DNA from: Chondrosia reniformis
Lineage: Eukaryota; Porifera; Demospongiae; Chondrillida; Chondrillidae
Reading direction: 5' to 3'
Length of the DNA stretch: 64,000 bases
Assembly: GCA_947172415.1 (NCBI GenBank)
Contig: OX359200.1
Location: 3,350,501 to 3,414,500 of the forward strand
The position numbers and the translations under genes were made by a program. Positions 21,151-34,755 of this stretch are shown piece after piece. The stretch's first letter is position 1. Each line of letters starts with the position of its first letter. The notes under the pieces were generated by a model. It worked only from the letters and a program-made list of their open reading frames with translations. It was not told where the DNA came from and did not search any database.

Positions 21151-21240
21151 GCCTAAATGTACTGTAAGACTTTAGTAGAGAGAAGTCATGAGCTGTAAGA
21201 CCATAAAACTAACAGAAAAGTGTATATTTGGAGGCACCGT
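21151..21240 (+). repeat. 90-bp direct repeat, left of the 45-bp array
   Basis: Sequence from gcctaaatgtactgtaagac to ggaggcaccgt is repeated at 21762-21851 with a handful of substitutions. The pair brackets the 45-bp minisatellite exactly, so the array lies between direct repeats about 611 bp apart. Confidence 0.8.
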
Positions 21241-21761
21241 AACTTTAGACAAATGTAGAACCCCTCTGCTAAGCTCCACTCTAACAACTTTAGACAGACT
21301 TAGAACGCCTCTGTCAAGTTACACTTGAACAACTTTAGACAAATGTAGAACCCCTCTGCTAAGCTACTCACGAACAACTTTAGACTGACTTAGAACGCCT
21401 CTGTCAATTACACTCGAACAACTTTAAACAAATGTATAACCCCTCTGCTAAACTACACTCGAACAACTTTAGACAGACTTGGAACGCCTCTGCTAAGCTA
21501 CACTCGTACAACTTTAGACAAATGTAGAACCCCTCTGCTAAGATACACTCGAACAATTTTAGACAGACATAGAACGCCTCTGCTAAGCTACACTCGAACA
21601 GCTTTAGACACACTTAGAAGCCCTCTGCTAAGCGACACTCGAACAACTATAGACAGACTTAGAACGCCTCTGTCAAGTTACACTCGAACAACTTTAGACA
21701 GACTTAGAACGCCTCTGCTAAGCTACACTCGAACAACTTTAGACAAATGTAGAACCCCTCT
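21241..21761. repeat. 45-bp minisatellite, array 1
   Basis: There are about 11-12 units of 45 bp. Each contains acaactttagacagacttag, then aacgcctctg(tcaag/ctaag)-ttacactcga. Two unit types alternate irregularly (gacttagaacgcctctgtca and aaatgtagaacccctctgct). Since 45 is a multiple of three, both strands show open frames with 15-residue periods, such as 21404-21613 (minus). These are by-products. The same unit forms a larger array at 24083-25615. Confidence 0.9.
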
Positions 21762-21851
21762 GCCTTAATGTACTGTAAGACTTTAGTAGAGGGAAGTCAT
21801 GAGCCGTAAGACTATAGTACTAACAGAAAAGTCTGTATTTGGAGGCACCGT
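21762..21851 (+). repeat. 90-bp direct repeat, right of the 45-bp array
   Basis: This is the partner of 21151-21240 (gccttaatgtactgtaagac to ggaggcaccgt). Similarity ends right after the shared ggaggcaccgt, where array 1 begins on the left copy and unique sequence begins on the right copy. Confidence 0.8.
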
Positions 21852-22928
21852 GAAATCCCTATGCTGTATTAATAAACTTTTGATATGGCTACCATCTTCG
21901 AATACTTGTAAACGAAATGCCCAACGCTTAGGCTAACTTCGGCACACTATTCTAAGCTTTAATTAGCCTCCTCTTCACTAGCGTCACTGATGAAAATGAC
22001 ACTGATGAAAACTGAACTGCTAAACACCAAAGTAAAGCCTGCGTACAAGGTTTTAAAGACTTACGGACTTCAAACGATGAATTGGAACCGGTGAAACGTA
22101 CGCTTGATGCCTTAATACTGAAATATGAGCAAGTAGCTCGAATACGGGGCTGCCTCCTATCACTTGATTTGATAATGTGTTTCCCTCCCTCTACAGTGTA
22201 GCACCCTACGTCTTTGTGTTCACCGATTCTTGACATGGAGTAGTGTAAATATTAATCTTTATATGGATTGTACACTACTGTTTGTTTAGAGACGGCGATC
22301 AAAGGCCAAGTCGTCTTTACATAATTATAAGTTAATGTATAAGCAGCGCGTATATAATATAGGGGGTCTACTACTTATACATATAAGCGTTTATTTTAAC
22401 TTATTGCTTAGTAAAAGATAATCAATATACTCACTAGAGATGATGTTTGGCGTTCACGAAGGGAGTCATAGATAGCTGTAGCGTTGAAAAACGCTGTTAT
22501 AGGCAAAAGCCACTTTTCGACGTTCATTGTTGTAGCGTAGGTTGTTATAGCGATATCGATAATATTGTTACCGCCAAATGCTCGCTTCAAACGCCAAATT
22601 TCAGCCGTTATAGCGAACTTCGGCTGTTGGACAAGATTCCAGCTGTGCGATAAAAATTTCAGACGCTTGCAAACAGAATGGATACGATGGAAGTAGTGAG
22701 TTTCATTTCTTGCATGATATACCCGACGATATACCTCTAAATAAAGAATGGCGGACTAACTCGGCCCTGTTTTAGCGACACGTAAACTATACCACCTGTA
22801 GGCATACGTAAACTAAATAAAATAAACTTGATAACCATGCAAGTGATTATCAAGTCTATTTTATTAATTGGTAAGAATTTTAACGAAAGGAAGTGTATAA
22901 CATGTGTATACGAATTTATTGAAGTATA
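21852..22928. other. Non-repetitive sequence with no supported gene
   Basis: No gene is recognisable. Around 22470-22620 there are repeated words of the type gttatagcga and acgctgttatag. These recall the terminal inverted repeats of pogo/Tigger-type transposons but are too degenerate to delimit an element. Confidence 0.4.
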
Positions 22929-23065
22929 CAGTGTAACCCTTTATACGGGACTCTCTGAAATGCGGACGTTGCGATTATGCGGACACAAATATAAGGTCCC
23001 GATTGTTGCCTGTAGACGTACGTATTTAACTAATGTCTGATTTATAGAGACCTCAATATTCCGTA
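22929..23065 (+). mobile_element. Probable pogo/Tigger-type terminal remnant
   Basis: Starting after a TA dinucleotide (22927-22928) the sequence reads cagtgtaaccc, then repeated words of the kind atgcggac, ggtcccgattg and gtaatacggacata. Terminal repeats of Tc1/mariner-superfamily pogo/Tigger elements in invertebrates commonly begin CAGTG-AACCTC after TA and contain such tacggac/ggtccc words. No transposase frame is present and no matching opposite terminus was found, so this is at best a solo or decayed end. The assignment is by memory of the family pattern. Confidence 0.35.
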
Positions 23066-23265
23066 ATACGGACATATATCCTTGTACAGCATATATCATT
23101 GCAATAGGAATGTCTTCATATACCCTAGCTGTAGGTAAGCCTGTAACCAGTTGAGAGATACTGTAGTTTCTATAGTATTGGTATACTGTTACGATTATGT
23201 AAATATCGTTTAGATCCCGTTTTCTATTTAAATATATTATAGGACGATGCACTCTTGCTTGAAGA
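23066..23265. other. Short unassigned spacer
   Basis: The sequence is AT-rich with no repeat or coding signal seen. A minus-strand open frame covers it (22941-23474) but has no domain, and half of it derives from the neighbouring C-rich tract. Confidence 0.4.
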
Positions 23266-23480
23266 AAGCATAAACCCACCCCCCAACCAAACATTAACCC
23301 CACCACCCCCACCACTTCACTACCCCCACCCAACCCTACTCCCACCACCCTCACCAATACACCACCCCCACCGAACATTACACCTATCACATCCAACAAT
23401 CCTCCACCTCCACCCAACATTACATCCAATAACTTACCCCCCCTTCCAAGCACTACACCCACTGCCTCCACCACCCCACC
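23266..23480 (+). repeat. C/A-rich, nearly G-free low-complexity tract
   Basis: About 215 bp in which the plus strand is almost only C, A and T, with many ccaccccca-type words and runs of five to seven C. It gives a Pro/Thr/His-rich frame on the plus strand (23255-23722) and a Gly/Val-rich one on the minus strand. Neither looks like a real protein. Confidence 0.8.
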
Positions 23481-24082
23481 CTGTCACCCAGTTCCCCGCC
23501 CTAAAACACAAAAGAAGGCAGTCAAGAAAGGGTGGACATGTAACACGTAAGATGGGTCTTAAGCAGTTTTTTGTGTATGTTATTATAACCTCTTTTCCAT
23601 GTGTAGATGCAGGTTCTACAACTTTGGCTTCAGGGGGAGGTGCAAAAGATGCAACTCCCAAAAGCAATGTGGGTAGACAGGGGAAGGGTTCAATGGTAAA
23701 CAACATGCACTTGAATGTATAATATATGTAAAATAAAAAATTAATGATTTTTCTCTTTTTTTCCTTTAGACGTTCCATTCAATAAATGTTTCTGGAGGCG
23801 GGAACATTTTCTTCCAATAGATCTATAAACATATACATGCACTGTTTATGTAATTTATTATTCATTAATTAACCTGATTCGGGAAAATAAAAGATAATCA
23901 AGACGATTAACCAATATTAATTTAAAGGTTGTTTAATGTCTAATCAACTCTCATGAGCATGAGATCAAATCCATTGCAGGACTTTTTATGTCACATGCAG
24001 TTAAAAAAGGGTTGAGTAAAGACGATAATCGACTACACAATTTGTACAATGAGATAAGTTACAGTTGTAGTGCTATAATTAC
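23481..24082. other. Unique sequence with no supported gene
   Basis: The sequence is AT-rich in its second half. The plus-strand frame that runs out of the C-rich tract to 23722 loses any repeat character but shows no known motif. No RNA gene or transposon end was seen. Confidence 0.4.
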
Positions 24083-25615
24083 AGACAACATCAGACACAG
24101 GTAGAATGCCTCTGCTACGCTACACTTATACAACCTTAGACACACGTAGAACACTTCTGTCAAGCTACACTCATACAACTTAGATAGACTTAAAACTCCT
24201 CAGCAAAGTTAGCTACACTCATAACCTTTAGACACACTTAGAACTCCTCTGCCAAGCTACACTAGAACAACTTTAGACAGACTTAGAACGCCTCTGTCAA
24301 GTTACACCCGAACAACTTTAGACAGACTTAGAACACCTCTGTGAAGCTATACGCTCGAACAACTTTAGACAGACTTAGAATGCCTCTGCTAAGGTACACT
24401 CGAACAACTTTAGACAGACTTAGAACGCCTCTGTCAAGTCACACTCGTACAACTTTAGACACGCTTAGAACCCCACTGATAAGCAACACTCGAACAACCT
24501 TAGACAGACTTAGAACGCCTCTGTCAAGTCACACTCGAACAATTTTAGACAGACTTAGAACGCCTCTGTCAATTCACACTCGTACAACTTTAGACACGCT
24601 TAGAACCCCACTGCTAAGCAACACTCGAAAAACCTTAGACAGACTTAGAACGCCTCTGTCAAGTCACACTCGAACAATTTTAGACAGACTTAGAACGCCT
24701 CTGTCAAGCTACACTCATACAACTTTAGATACACTATAAAACGCCCCTGTCAAGCTACACTCATACAACTTTAGATATATTTAGAAGGCCCCTGTCAAGC
24801 TACACTCATACAATTTTAGATACACTAAGAACGCCCCTTTCAAGCTACATGTGTACAACTCTAGACACACGTATAGAACACCTCTGCTAAGTACAACTTT
24901 AGACAAAAGTAGAACGCTTCTGCTAAGTACAACTTTAGACACATATAGAATGCCTCTGCTAAGTGCAACTTTAGACACAGGTAGAACGCCTCTGTCAAGC
25001 TACACTCATACAACTTTAGATACACTATAAAACACCTCTGTCAAGCTATACGTGTACAACTCTAGACATACGTAGAACGCCTCTGCTAAGTGCAACTTTA
25101 GACACACGTAGAACGCCTCTGCTAAGCTACTTTTGTACAAACTAAGACATACGTAGAACGCCTCTGTCAAGATACACTCGTACAACTGTAGACACAGGTA
25201 GAACGCCTCTTTCAAGCTACACGTGTACAACTCTAGACACACGTAGAACGCCCCTGTCAAGCCACACTCATACAACTTTATAGATACACTAAGAACGCCT
25301 CTTTCAAGCTACACGTGTACAACTCTAGACACACGTAGAACGCCTCTGCTAAGTACAACTTTAGACACACGTAGAACACCTCTGCTAAGCTACACTTGTA
25401 CAAACTTAGACACACGTAGAACACTTCTGTCAAACTACACCCATACAACTTTAGATACACTTAGAACGCCTCTGTCAGGCTCTACTAAGCTATACTCGCA
25501 CAACTGTAAACACAGGTAGAACGCCTGTGCTAAGCTACACTTGTACAACTCTTAGACATACGTGGAATAGTTCTACAAAGCTGCATTCGTTCAAATGTAG
25601 ACACACTTAGAACGT
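24083..25615. repeat. 45-bp minisatellite, array 2
   Basis: There are roughly 30 units related to the 45-bp array at 21241-21761. The first half (24083-24770) is dominated by gacagacttagaacgcctct units in regular 45-bp steps. The second half (24770-25615) has more variants (gacacacgtagaacgcctct) and truncated units that lack the tacactcgtacaa part (for example around 24890-24980). Open frames on both strands (24341-24739 plus; 24781-24978, 25006-25275 and 25278-25460 minus) are period artefacts. Confidence 0.9.
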
Positions 25616-25879
25616 CTTTCTTCAAAATGTTTACAAAATCAGTCCTACGGGCTGTACAGGTAGAATTACAATAACAAATTAACACTGACAGAGGTTACAC
25701 AGATCGTAGACATTAGAACGTCTTTCTAGACTGACATAGGCCTAGTATTACAGTATTTATTTAAATCAAACGAGGATTCATAGATATTGACGGAACTTAC
25801 TTGTCTTTTTTCATTACGCTTCTAACTGAAAGTACTTGGACCCTTCGTTGGACTTCAATATGGCTATCTACTGGTATTC
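25616..25879. other. Unique spacer between the 45-bp array and inverted R
   Basis: About 260 bp of AT-rich sequence with no gene or repeat recognised. Its right edge (tggtattccaaacgatt) begins to show similarity to the inverted R module. Confidence 0.4.
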
Positions 25880-26200
25880 CAAACGATTTCGGATGCTTAA
25901 GTGTCCTGAACATGATAGAAAAGCTCCAGTTTCATGAAGGCCGCCATTTGCAAAAACGATGTATTGACGTATAAATTAAGTGTTACAATAGTTTCGTATG
26001 AACTCGTATTATACATATAACGACGTATAAAATAAGTGTTATAATAGTTGCGTATTAATTCGTATTATATATATATTCATATATATACAGTACAAGTTAC
26101 AATATATACATATATATATATATATCCGTAACATGAAGCCATACATAAATCGCGTTATGAAAACAATAGAGGAGGCTGCCTATGGCAGCCCCTAAAAATA
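25880..26200 (-). repeat. Inverted partial R module, copy 3
   Basis: This is the reverse complement of the left half of the R modules. It reads ggatgcttaagtgtcc, gccgccatttgcaaaaacga, two units of the tataatacga type, an (AT)n tract and the GC hairpin (ggctgcc 26174-26180, ggcagcc 26184-26190), then 13-bp satellite. The right half of R, including the 62-bp hairpin, is absent here. A matching inverted hairpin lies 16 kb to the left at 9458-9519. Confidence 0.85.
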
Positions 26201-29200
26201 ACTTTTACTACTACATACAACTATAAAATTCAACTAGTACAGACAACTTGTATGTACAACTAGTAAATATAACCAGTGCTAGTACGTACAACTAGTACAT
26301 ACAACTAGTGCCTACAGTTAGTATATATTACCTTTACTTGTACATTCCACTAGTTAATCCTACTAGTACATACAACTATAACATACAACTAGTACATAAC
26401 TAGTACATACAGCTGGTACATACAACTATTATATACAATTAGAACATACAATTATAACATTCGACTAGTACATATAAGTAGTACCTACAAATATTTAATA
26501 TAACTAGTACTTACACATTCAACTAATACCTACTTAATATCTGGTATTACTAGTACTAGAAACCTACAATTAGTACACATAACTAGTACATACACCTAGT
26601 ACGTACAACTAGTACTTACAACTAGTACATACTAAGAGTACATACAACTAGTACATACAAGTAGTACATTCAATTAGGACATACAAGTAGTAAATACAAC
26701 TAGGACTTACAACTAGTACATACAACAAGTACCTACACCTAGTATATAACTAGTGCATACAGGTGGTACATACAACTAGTTCATACAATTAGAACATACA
26801 ACTAGTACACAGAACTAGTACTTAAAACTAGTTCATATAACTAGTACATAACTAGTACATACAATTAGTACATAGAACTAGCTCAAACAATTAGAACATA
26901 CAGCTACTACATAAAACTAATACCTATAATTAGTAAATATAGCTTGCACTAGTACATACAACTAGTGCATAAAACTAGTACCTACAACTAGTAAATATTA
27001 CCAGTACTAGTAAATGCAACTAGTTATTAGAACTAGTACATGCATCTAGTACATAGCTAATACATACAGTTAATACATACCACTAGCACACACAACTAGT
27101 ACATACAACTAATATATACAACTTATACATACAACTAGTATATAACAAGTACATACAACTAGTACATAAAACTAGTTCATACACTTAGAACATACAACTA
27201 CTACATACTATTAGTACATACTACTGATACTTACATCTAGTAAATATAACTAATACTAGTATATACAACTAGTTCATACAACTATTACATTCAACTATTA
27301 CATTCAACTAGTACCTACAACTAGTAAATATAACTAGACCTTGTACATACAACTAATACCTTCTTAGTATGTAGTTTTACTACTACTAGAACTTACAACT
27401 AGTACACATAACTAGTGCATACACCTGTACATACAACTAGTATATATAAATAGTATATTCAACTAGTATATACAAGTAGCACATTCAACTAGGACATAAA
27501 ACTGGTTCATATAACTAGTACATAACTTGTACATACAACTACTACATACACCTAGTACATACAACAAGTACATTCAACCAGTACTTACAACTAGTACAAA
27601 CAACTAGTATATACAACTAGTTCATACAATTTGTACTTACAATTAGTAACTATGACTAGAACATTCACATATAACTGGTACATATAAATAGTACATACAA
27701 CTAGTACATCAAACTAGACCTCCAACTAATTCAACTACTGAATAAAACTAGTACTAGTACATACAACTTGTTCATACAGCTAGACGTAAAACTAGTACAT
27801 ACAACTATTACATACAATTAGTACATACACCTAGTACATACAACTAGTTATTAGAACTAGTACATACAACTAGTACATAACTAATATATACAGTTATTAC
27901 ATGCTACTTGTACACACAACTTGTGCATAACTAGTTCATACAACTAGTACATTCAACTAGTACATATAATTAGTACATACAACTATTGCATTCAACAAGT
28001 ACATCCAACTATAACCTACAACTAGTAATTATATCTAGTCCTGGTACATACAACTAGTACATACAACTAGTGCCTACAGTTAGTAAATATTACCAGTACA
28101 AGTACAAACCACTAGTTAATACAACTAGTACATACAACTAGTTCATACAACAAGTACATTTAACTAGTACATACAACTATAATAAGCAATTAGTACATAT
28201 AACTATTACATTCAACTAGTACATATATCCAGTACCTATAACTAGTTAATATAACTAGTACTTGTACATACAAATAGTACTACTTAGTAACTAGTTTTGC
28301 TAATACCAGAACCTACAACTAGTACATATAACTAGTACATACAACTAGTAAATACAACTAGCACATCAAACTAGTGCCTACAACTAGTACATGGAACTAG
28401 AAATAAATACATATACCTAGTACATACAACTAGTATATACAAGTTGTACACACAACTAGTACACACAACTAGTACATACAACCAGAACATAAAACTAGTA
28501 GACACCAACTACTACATATAACTAGTATATGCACATATAACCGGTCCATATAAATAGTACATGCATCTAGTACCTACCACTAGTACATACAACTAGTACA
28601 TACAACTATAACATATAACTAGTACATACAACAAGTACACACTACTAGTACATTCTACTAGTACGTATAACAAGTACAAACAAGTAATGCATATAACTAG
28701 TACATACAACTAGTACACGCAACTATCACATACAACTAGTGCGAACAACTACTTCATACAACTTGCACCTACAACTGGTACCTATGACTTGAACATACAC
28801 ATATAAATAGTACATACAACTAGGACATTAAACTAGAACTCCAACTAGTATTACATATAACTACCTGCCTAGTGCCTACTTAGTAACTAGATTAACTAGT
28901 ACTCAAACTTACTAGTACTAGTACATACAACTAGTCCATATATACACATATATATAACTAGTGCATACAGCCTATATTGGCACATATAATATGTACTTAC
29001 CACTAGTAAATATAACTAGTACTAGTACATACAACTAGTTTATACAACTAGAAAATATAGCTAGTACTAGTTATAGCTAGTAGCTAGTACTAACAACTAG
29101 TATATACAACTAGTACATACAACTATTACACACAACTAGTACATTCTACTAGTACGTATAACAAGTACAAACAAGTAATAGATATAACTAGTACATACAA

Positions 29201-32200
29201 CTAGTACATACAACAAGCACATACAACTAGGCTAACAACTACTTCATACAACTTGTACTTACAACTAGTACCTATGATTGAAACATAGACATAAAATTAG
29301 TACATATAAATAGTACATACAACTAGGACATTAAACTAGAACTCCAACTAGTATTACATTTTACTAGTGCCTACTTAGTAAATAGATTAACTAGTACTCA
29401 AGCTTACTAGTACTAGTACATACAACTAGTCCATACACATATATATATAACTAGTACACACAGCTAATATTGGTACATATAATTTTTACCTACAACTAGT
29501 AAATATAACTGGTACTAGTATATACAACTAGTTAATAAAATGTATAGAAAATATAGCTAGTACAAACACCGAGTACATACAACTAGTACATACAACTTGT
29601 ACATACAACTAGAACATATAACTAGAACATGTACATATAACTAGTACATACAACTAGTACATACATCTAGTAAATATAACTAGTACTAGTATATTAAACT
29701 AGTACATAGAACTAGTACACACAGGTAGCAATGAGTACACACTACTAGTACATAGAACTAGTACATACGACTTGTACATACAACTAGTAAACACAACTAG
29801 TACATACAAATAGTACATATAACTATTTCATACAACTAGTACACACAACTAGTATACACAATTAGTGTATACAACCAGTACATTAACTAGTCCTAACACT
29901 AGTTCATATAACTAGTACTAGAAAGTACTTCCAATTAGTACATACAACTAGTTCATACAATTAGAACAAAGAAGTAGTACATTAACCTAGTACATAGAAC
30001 TAGTAGGTAGAAGGACTACATAATACTGATACATACAACTAGTACATTCAACTAGTACATAATAATTAGTACATAAAAATAGTGCTTATAACTAGAACAT
30101 AGGACTTTTGACTAGTACTTACAACTAGCAAACATAACTTGTATATACTACTTGCACATACAAAAAGTACATACAATTAGTACGTACATTGATTACTTAC
30201 AATTTGTACTACGACTAGTTCATATAACTAGTGTATACAACTCAAAGATAGAACTAGAATATATTAAAATAGTGTCTACAATTAGTAAATTTAACTAGTA
30301 TTAGTATATAAACTAATACATTGAGCTAGTACATCCACGTAACAACGAGTACATACAACCATATAATACCTACAACTGGTTCATACAACTAGTAACAAGT
30401 ACATACAACTACTAATTAGTAAATACAAGTAGCAACGAGTACATACAATTAGTACCTAAAACTAGTAAATATAACTAGTTCTAGTACAAACAACTGGTAA
30501 AGTCCATACAACTAGTACATACAACTAGTACATAACACTAATAAATACAACTAGTACATAAAACTAGTACACAGCTAGTACAAACAACTAGTGCATACAA
30601 CTAGTACATACAACTAGTACATACAATACTACTTGCAACTACCACATACAACTAGTACATACAACTAGCACCTACAACTAGTAAATATGACTATATAATA
30701 ATAGTACATACAACTAGTACGTGCAATTAGCACATACAACCAGTATATACAAACAGATAGTGCAAACACATATAATTAGTAAATATAAATAGTAAGTACA
30801 ACTAGGACGTATAACTAGTACATACAACTAATAATTAGAACATATAACTAGTACACACTTCTAACAAATACAACTAGTACATACAACTAATACATACAAC
30901 TAGTACATATAACTAGTTCACACAACTACTACATATAGCCAGTTCATATAAATAGTACATACATCTAGTACATACAACTAGTACATACAATTAGTACATA
31001 TATAGAACTAATAAATACAACTAGTACATGCATCAACTGAATACAATTAGTACACATAAATAATACACACAACCGGTACATACAACTAGTGCATACAACT
31101 GGTACATATAAATAATAAATACAACTGGTTCATATCTAGTACACACAACTAATACATACAACTAGTAAATATAACTAGTGCTAGTTCATAGAACTAGTGT
31201 ATACAACTAGTTCATAAAATTAGTACATACAACTAGTACATGCAACTAGTACATACAACTACCACATACAACTAGTAAATACAACTATATAGCACCTACA
31301 ACGAGTAAATATATCTAGTAATAGTACATACAACTAGAACATGCAATTAGTATATGCAACCAGTACATACAGCTACTACATACAAGTAGTTCATATACCT
31401 GGTACATACACATATAAATAGTACAAATAAATAGTACGTACAACTAGTATATACACCTAGTACATACAACTAGTACATATAACTAATCCATACACAAATA
31501 ACTGGTACTTATAAATAGTACATACACATAGTACATTTATGCAAAGAGTACATACAACTAGTACATACAACTAGTACATACAACTATAAAGTAGTACATA
31601 CAACTAGTTCATAGAATGAGAACATAATACTAGAATGTACAACTTGTATACACAACTTGTATGTAACTACTACATACAACTAGTTCATACGTAAAACTAG
31701 TGCGTCCAACTCGTACTAACTAGTACCTACAACTAGTAAATATAACTAGTACTAGTACATAAAACTAGTACATGCAACTAGTACATCAAAATACCGCACA
31801 CCACTAGTACATACAACTAGGACATACAACTAGTACATACTACTAGTACAAACAACTAGGACATAAAACTAGTACATCCACCTACTACATATGACTAGTA
31901 CATACACATATACCTAGAAATTATAAATAGTTCATACAACTAGTGCATACAACTAGTAGAGATAACTAGTACACAAGCATATAACTAGTACATACACATA
32001 TAACTGGTGCTTATAAATAGTACATTCACATAGTACATGTATCTAGTACATACACCTAGTACATACAACTAGTACATACAACTAGAAAATAGTATATACA
32101 AGTAGCTCATAGAACGAGTACATAATACTAGAAGGTACAGCTTGTATATAAAAGTAGTACATAGCTACTACATACAAGTAAAAGCAAATAGGACATATAA

Positions 32201-32630
32201 CTAGTACATTCACCTGCTACATATAACTAGTACATAAACATATATCCAATTATTATAAATAGTACATACAACTAGTACATATAACTAGTACATACACATA
32301 TATCCAATTAAAATAAATAGTATGTGCAACTAGTACGTACACCTAGTACATACAACTAGTACATATAACTAGTATATATAGCTACTACATATGAATAGTA
32401 CTTATACACATAACTAGTACATAACAATAGTACATCCAACTAGTACATACAACAAGTACCTTCCTAGTACCAAGTATAACTAGTACAAGAACCTACAACT
32501 AGAACATTCAACTAGTACATACAACTAGAACATACAACTAGTATATACATACAATTAGTATTTATAACTATTACATATAACTAATACATAAAAATATAAC
32601 TAGCACATATAAATAATACAAACAGGTGGA
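26201..32630. repeat. 13-bp satellite array B (main part)
   Basis: The same 13-bp satellite as array A, with the same succession of distinctive variants: agaacttagtac-type block 26815-27290; caaactagacctccaact near 27710; gtagacaccaactactac near 28495; two catatatacacatatatata blocks near 28935 and 29430; and an agtagctcatagaacgagt block near 32100. It lacks the foldback insertion seen in array A. It is bracketed by an inverted R on the left and a direct R on the right. Confidence 0.95.
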
Positions 32631-33215
32631 CCCTTTAATAGAGTTTGGCAGGCATTTTTAGGGGCTGCCAGAAGCAGCCCCCTCTATTTTTTTCATAACG
32701 CGATTTATGTATGGGTTCATGTTATGGATATATATATATATATATAAATATATGTATAATACGAGTTCATATGCAACTATTACAACACATTTTATACGTC
32801 GATAGATGTATAATACGAGTTCATACGCAACTATTGTAACACTTAATTTATACGTCAATACATTGTTTTTGCAAATGGTGGCGTTCAGGAAGCTTTAGTT
32901 AACGAAGCTTTTCTGTCGCTATTTATAATTTTTAGGGCACTTTAGCGTCCTCAATCGTTAGGATTAAGATTAATATGTCAAAGCCCAACGATGGGGCCAA
33001 GTAGTTCGAGTAAATTCGGGGGTCAGCAGCCCCACGAGCTTTTAGACTCGAACTACTTGTTATCCTAGGAACAGTCTTCGGTACAGATTCATAGCCTCTA
33101 TGTTTGAAATCGGCAGCCATTTTAACTCGGAGATAAGTCGTAGAGCTTTGGGGACACTTTTATCGGGTTCAGTGGCCATTTTTATCCTAGGAACGGTCTT
33201 AGATACACAATTTCA
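32631..33215 (+). repeat. R module, copy 2
   Basis: This matches 8404-9010 throughout in order and orientation. The GC hairpin here is ggggctgc (32661-32668) with gcagcccc (32674-32681), longer than in copy 1. The tandem units of about 54 bp, the gcaaatggtggcgttcagg segment and the 62-bp palindrome (32998-33059) are all kept. A frame of 66 codons at 32658-32858 (minus) is not credible as a gene. Confidence 0.85.
32998..33059. repeat. 62-bp palindromic hairpin, copy 2
   Basis: The arms caagtagttcgagt and actcgaactacttg are identical to copy 1. The centre differs by a few substitutions (ggtcagcagcccc). Arms more conserved than the centre suggest the structure or the arm sequence is what is maintained, although three copies are too few to prove it. 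Confidence 0.8.
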
Positions 33216-34755
33216 TACAATTTGTACTTACAATTAGTTCCTATGACTAGAACATTCACGAATAACTGGTACATATAAATAGTACATACAACAAGTACAT
33301 CAAACTAGACCTCCAACTATTACAACTACTGAATATATCTAGTACTAGTACTATAACATACAACTAGTTCATAAAACTAGTACCTACAACTAGTAAATAT
33401 TACTAGTACTAGTACATATTAGAACTAGCACATGCAACTAGTACATAACTAATAGATACAGTTAATACATACAACTAGTACACACAACTAGTACATACCA
33501 CTAGTTTATACAACTAATACATACAACTAGTATATAACCAGTACATACAACTAGTAAATAAAATTAGTTCATACCATTAGAACATACAACTATTACATAC
33601 AACTAGTACATACAACTAATACCTACAAATAGTAAATATAACCAGTGCTAGTACGTACAACTAGTATATACAACTAGTACATATATTAGTATATAACTAG
33701 TACATACAACTAGTACATAAAACTAGTTCATACAATTACAACATACAACTACTACATACACTAGGACATACAACTAATACCTACAAGTAGTAAATATAAC
33801 TGGTACTACTACATACACCTAGTTCATACAACTATAACATTCAACTAGTACAGACAACTTGTACGTACAACTAATAAATATAACCAGTGCTAGTATTTAC
33901 AACTAGTACATACAACAAGTGCCTACAGTTAGTAAATATTACCAGAACTATTACATACCACTAGTTAATACAACTATTACATACAATTAGGTACATACAA
34001 CTTGTACACAGAACTAGTCCTTAAAACTAGTTCATATAACTAGTACATAACTAGTACATACAATTAGTACATAGAACTAGTTCAAAGAATTAGAACATAC
34101 AGCTACTACATAAAACTAATACCTATAATTAGTAAATATAGCTTGCACTAGTACATACAACTAGTGCATAAAACTAGTACCTACAACTAGTAAATATTAC
34201 CAGTACTAGTAAATGCAACTAGTTATTAGAACTAGTACATGCATCTAGTACATAGCTAATACATACAGTTAATACATACCACTAGCACACACAACTAGAA
34301 CATACAACTAATATATACAACTAGTATATAACAAGTACATACAACTAGTACATAAAACTAGTTCATACACTTAGAACATACAACTACTACATACTATTAG
34401 TACATACTACTAATACTTACAACTAGTAAATATAACTAATACTAGTACATACAACTAGTTCATACAACTATTACATTCAACTATTACATAAAACTAGTAC
34501 ATACAACTAGTTCTTACACCTAGTACATAACTAGTCCATACAGGTGTTACATACAACTAGTTCATACAATTAGAACATACAACTACTACATACAACTAGT
34601 ACATACAATTAGTACATACAATTATAACATTCAACAAGTCCAGGCAACTAGTACATACAACTAGTAAATATAACTAGTGCTAGTACATACAAGTAGCACC
34701 TACCTAGTACGTAGGATAACTAGTACCAGAACCTACAAGTAGTACATTTAAAATT
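33216..34755. repeat. 13-bp satellite array B, distal segment
   Basis: The satellite resumes after R. 33225-33350 matches 9020-9150. 34010-34500 matches both 906-1610 (minus the foldback element) and 26815-27290. 34500-34755 matches the first 290 bp of the window, including tagtacatttaaaattatat at the very end. The recurrence of the 34010 block 7.2 kb after the 26815 block sets the higher-order period. Confidence 0.9.

Noticed and set aside
23255..23722. 155-codon Pro-rich plus-strand open frame
   Set aside because: Its first half is the translated C-rich low-complexity tract. The remainder has no recognisable motif, and there is no supporting context.
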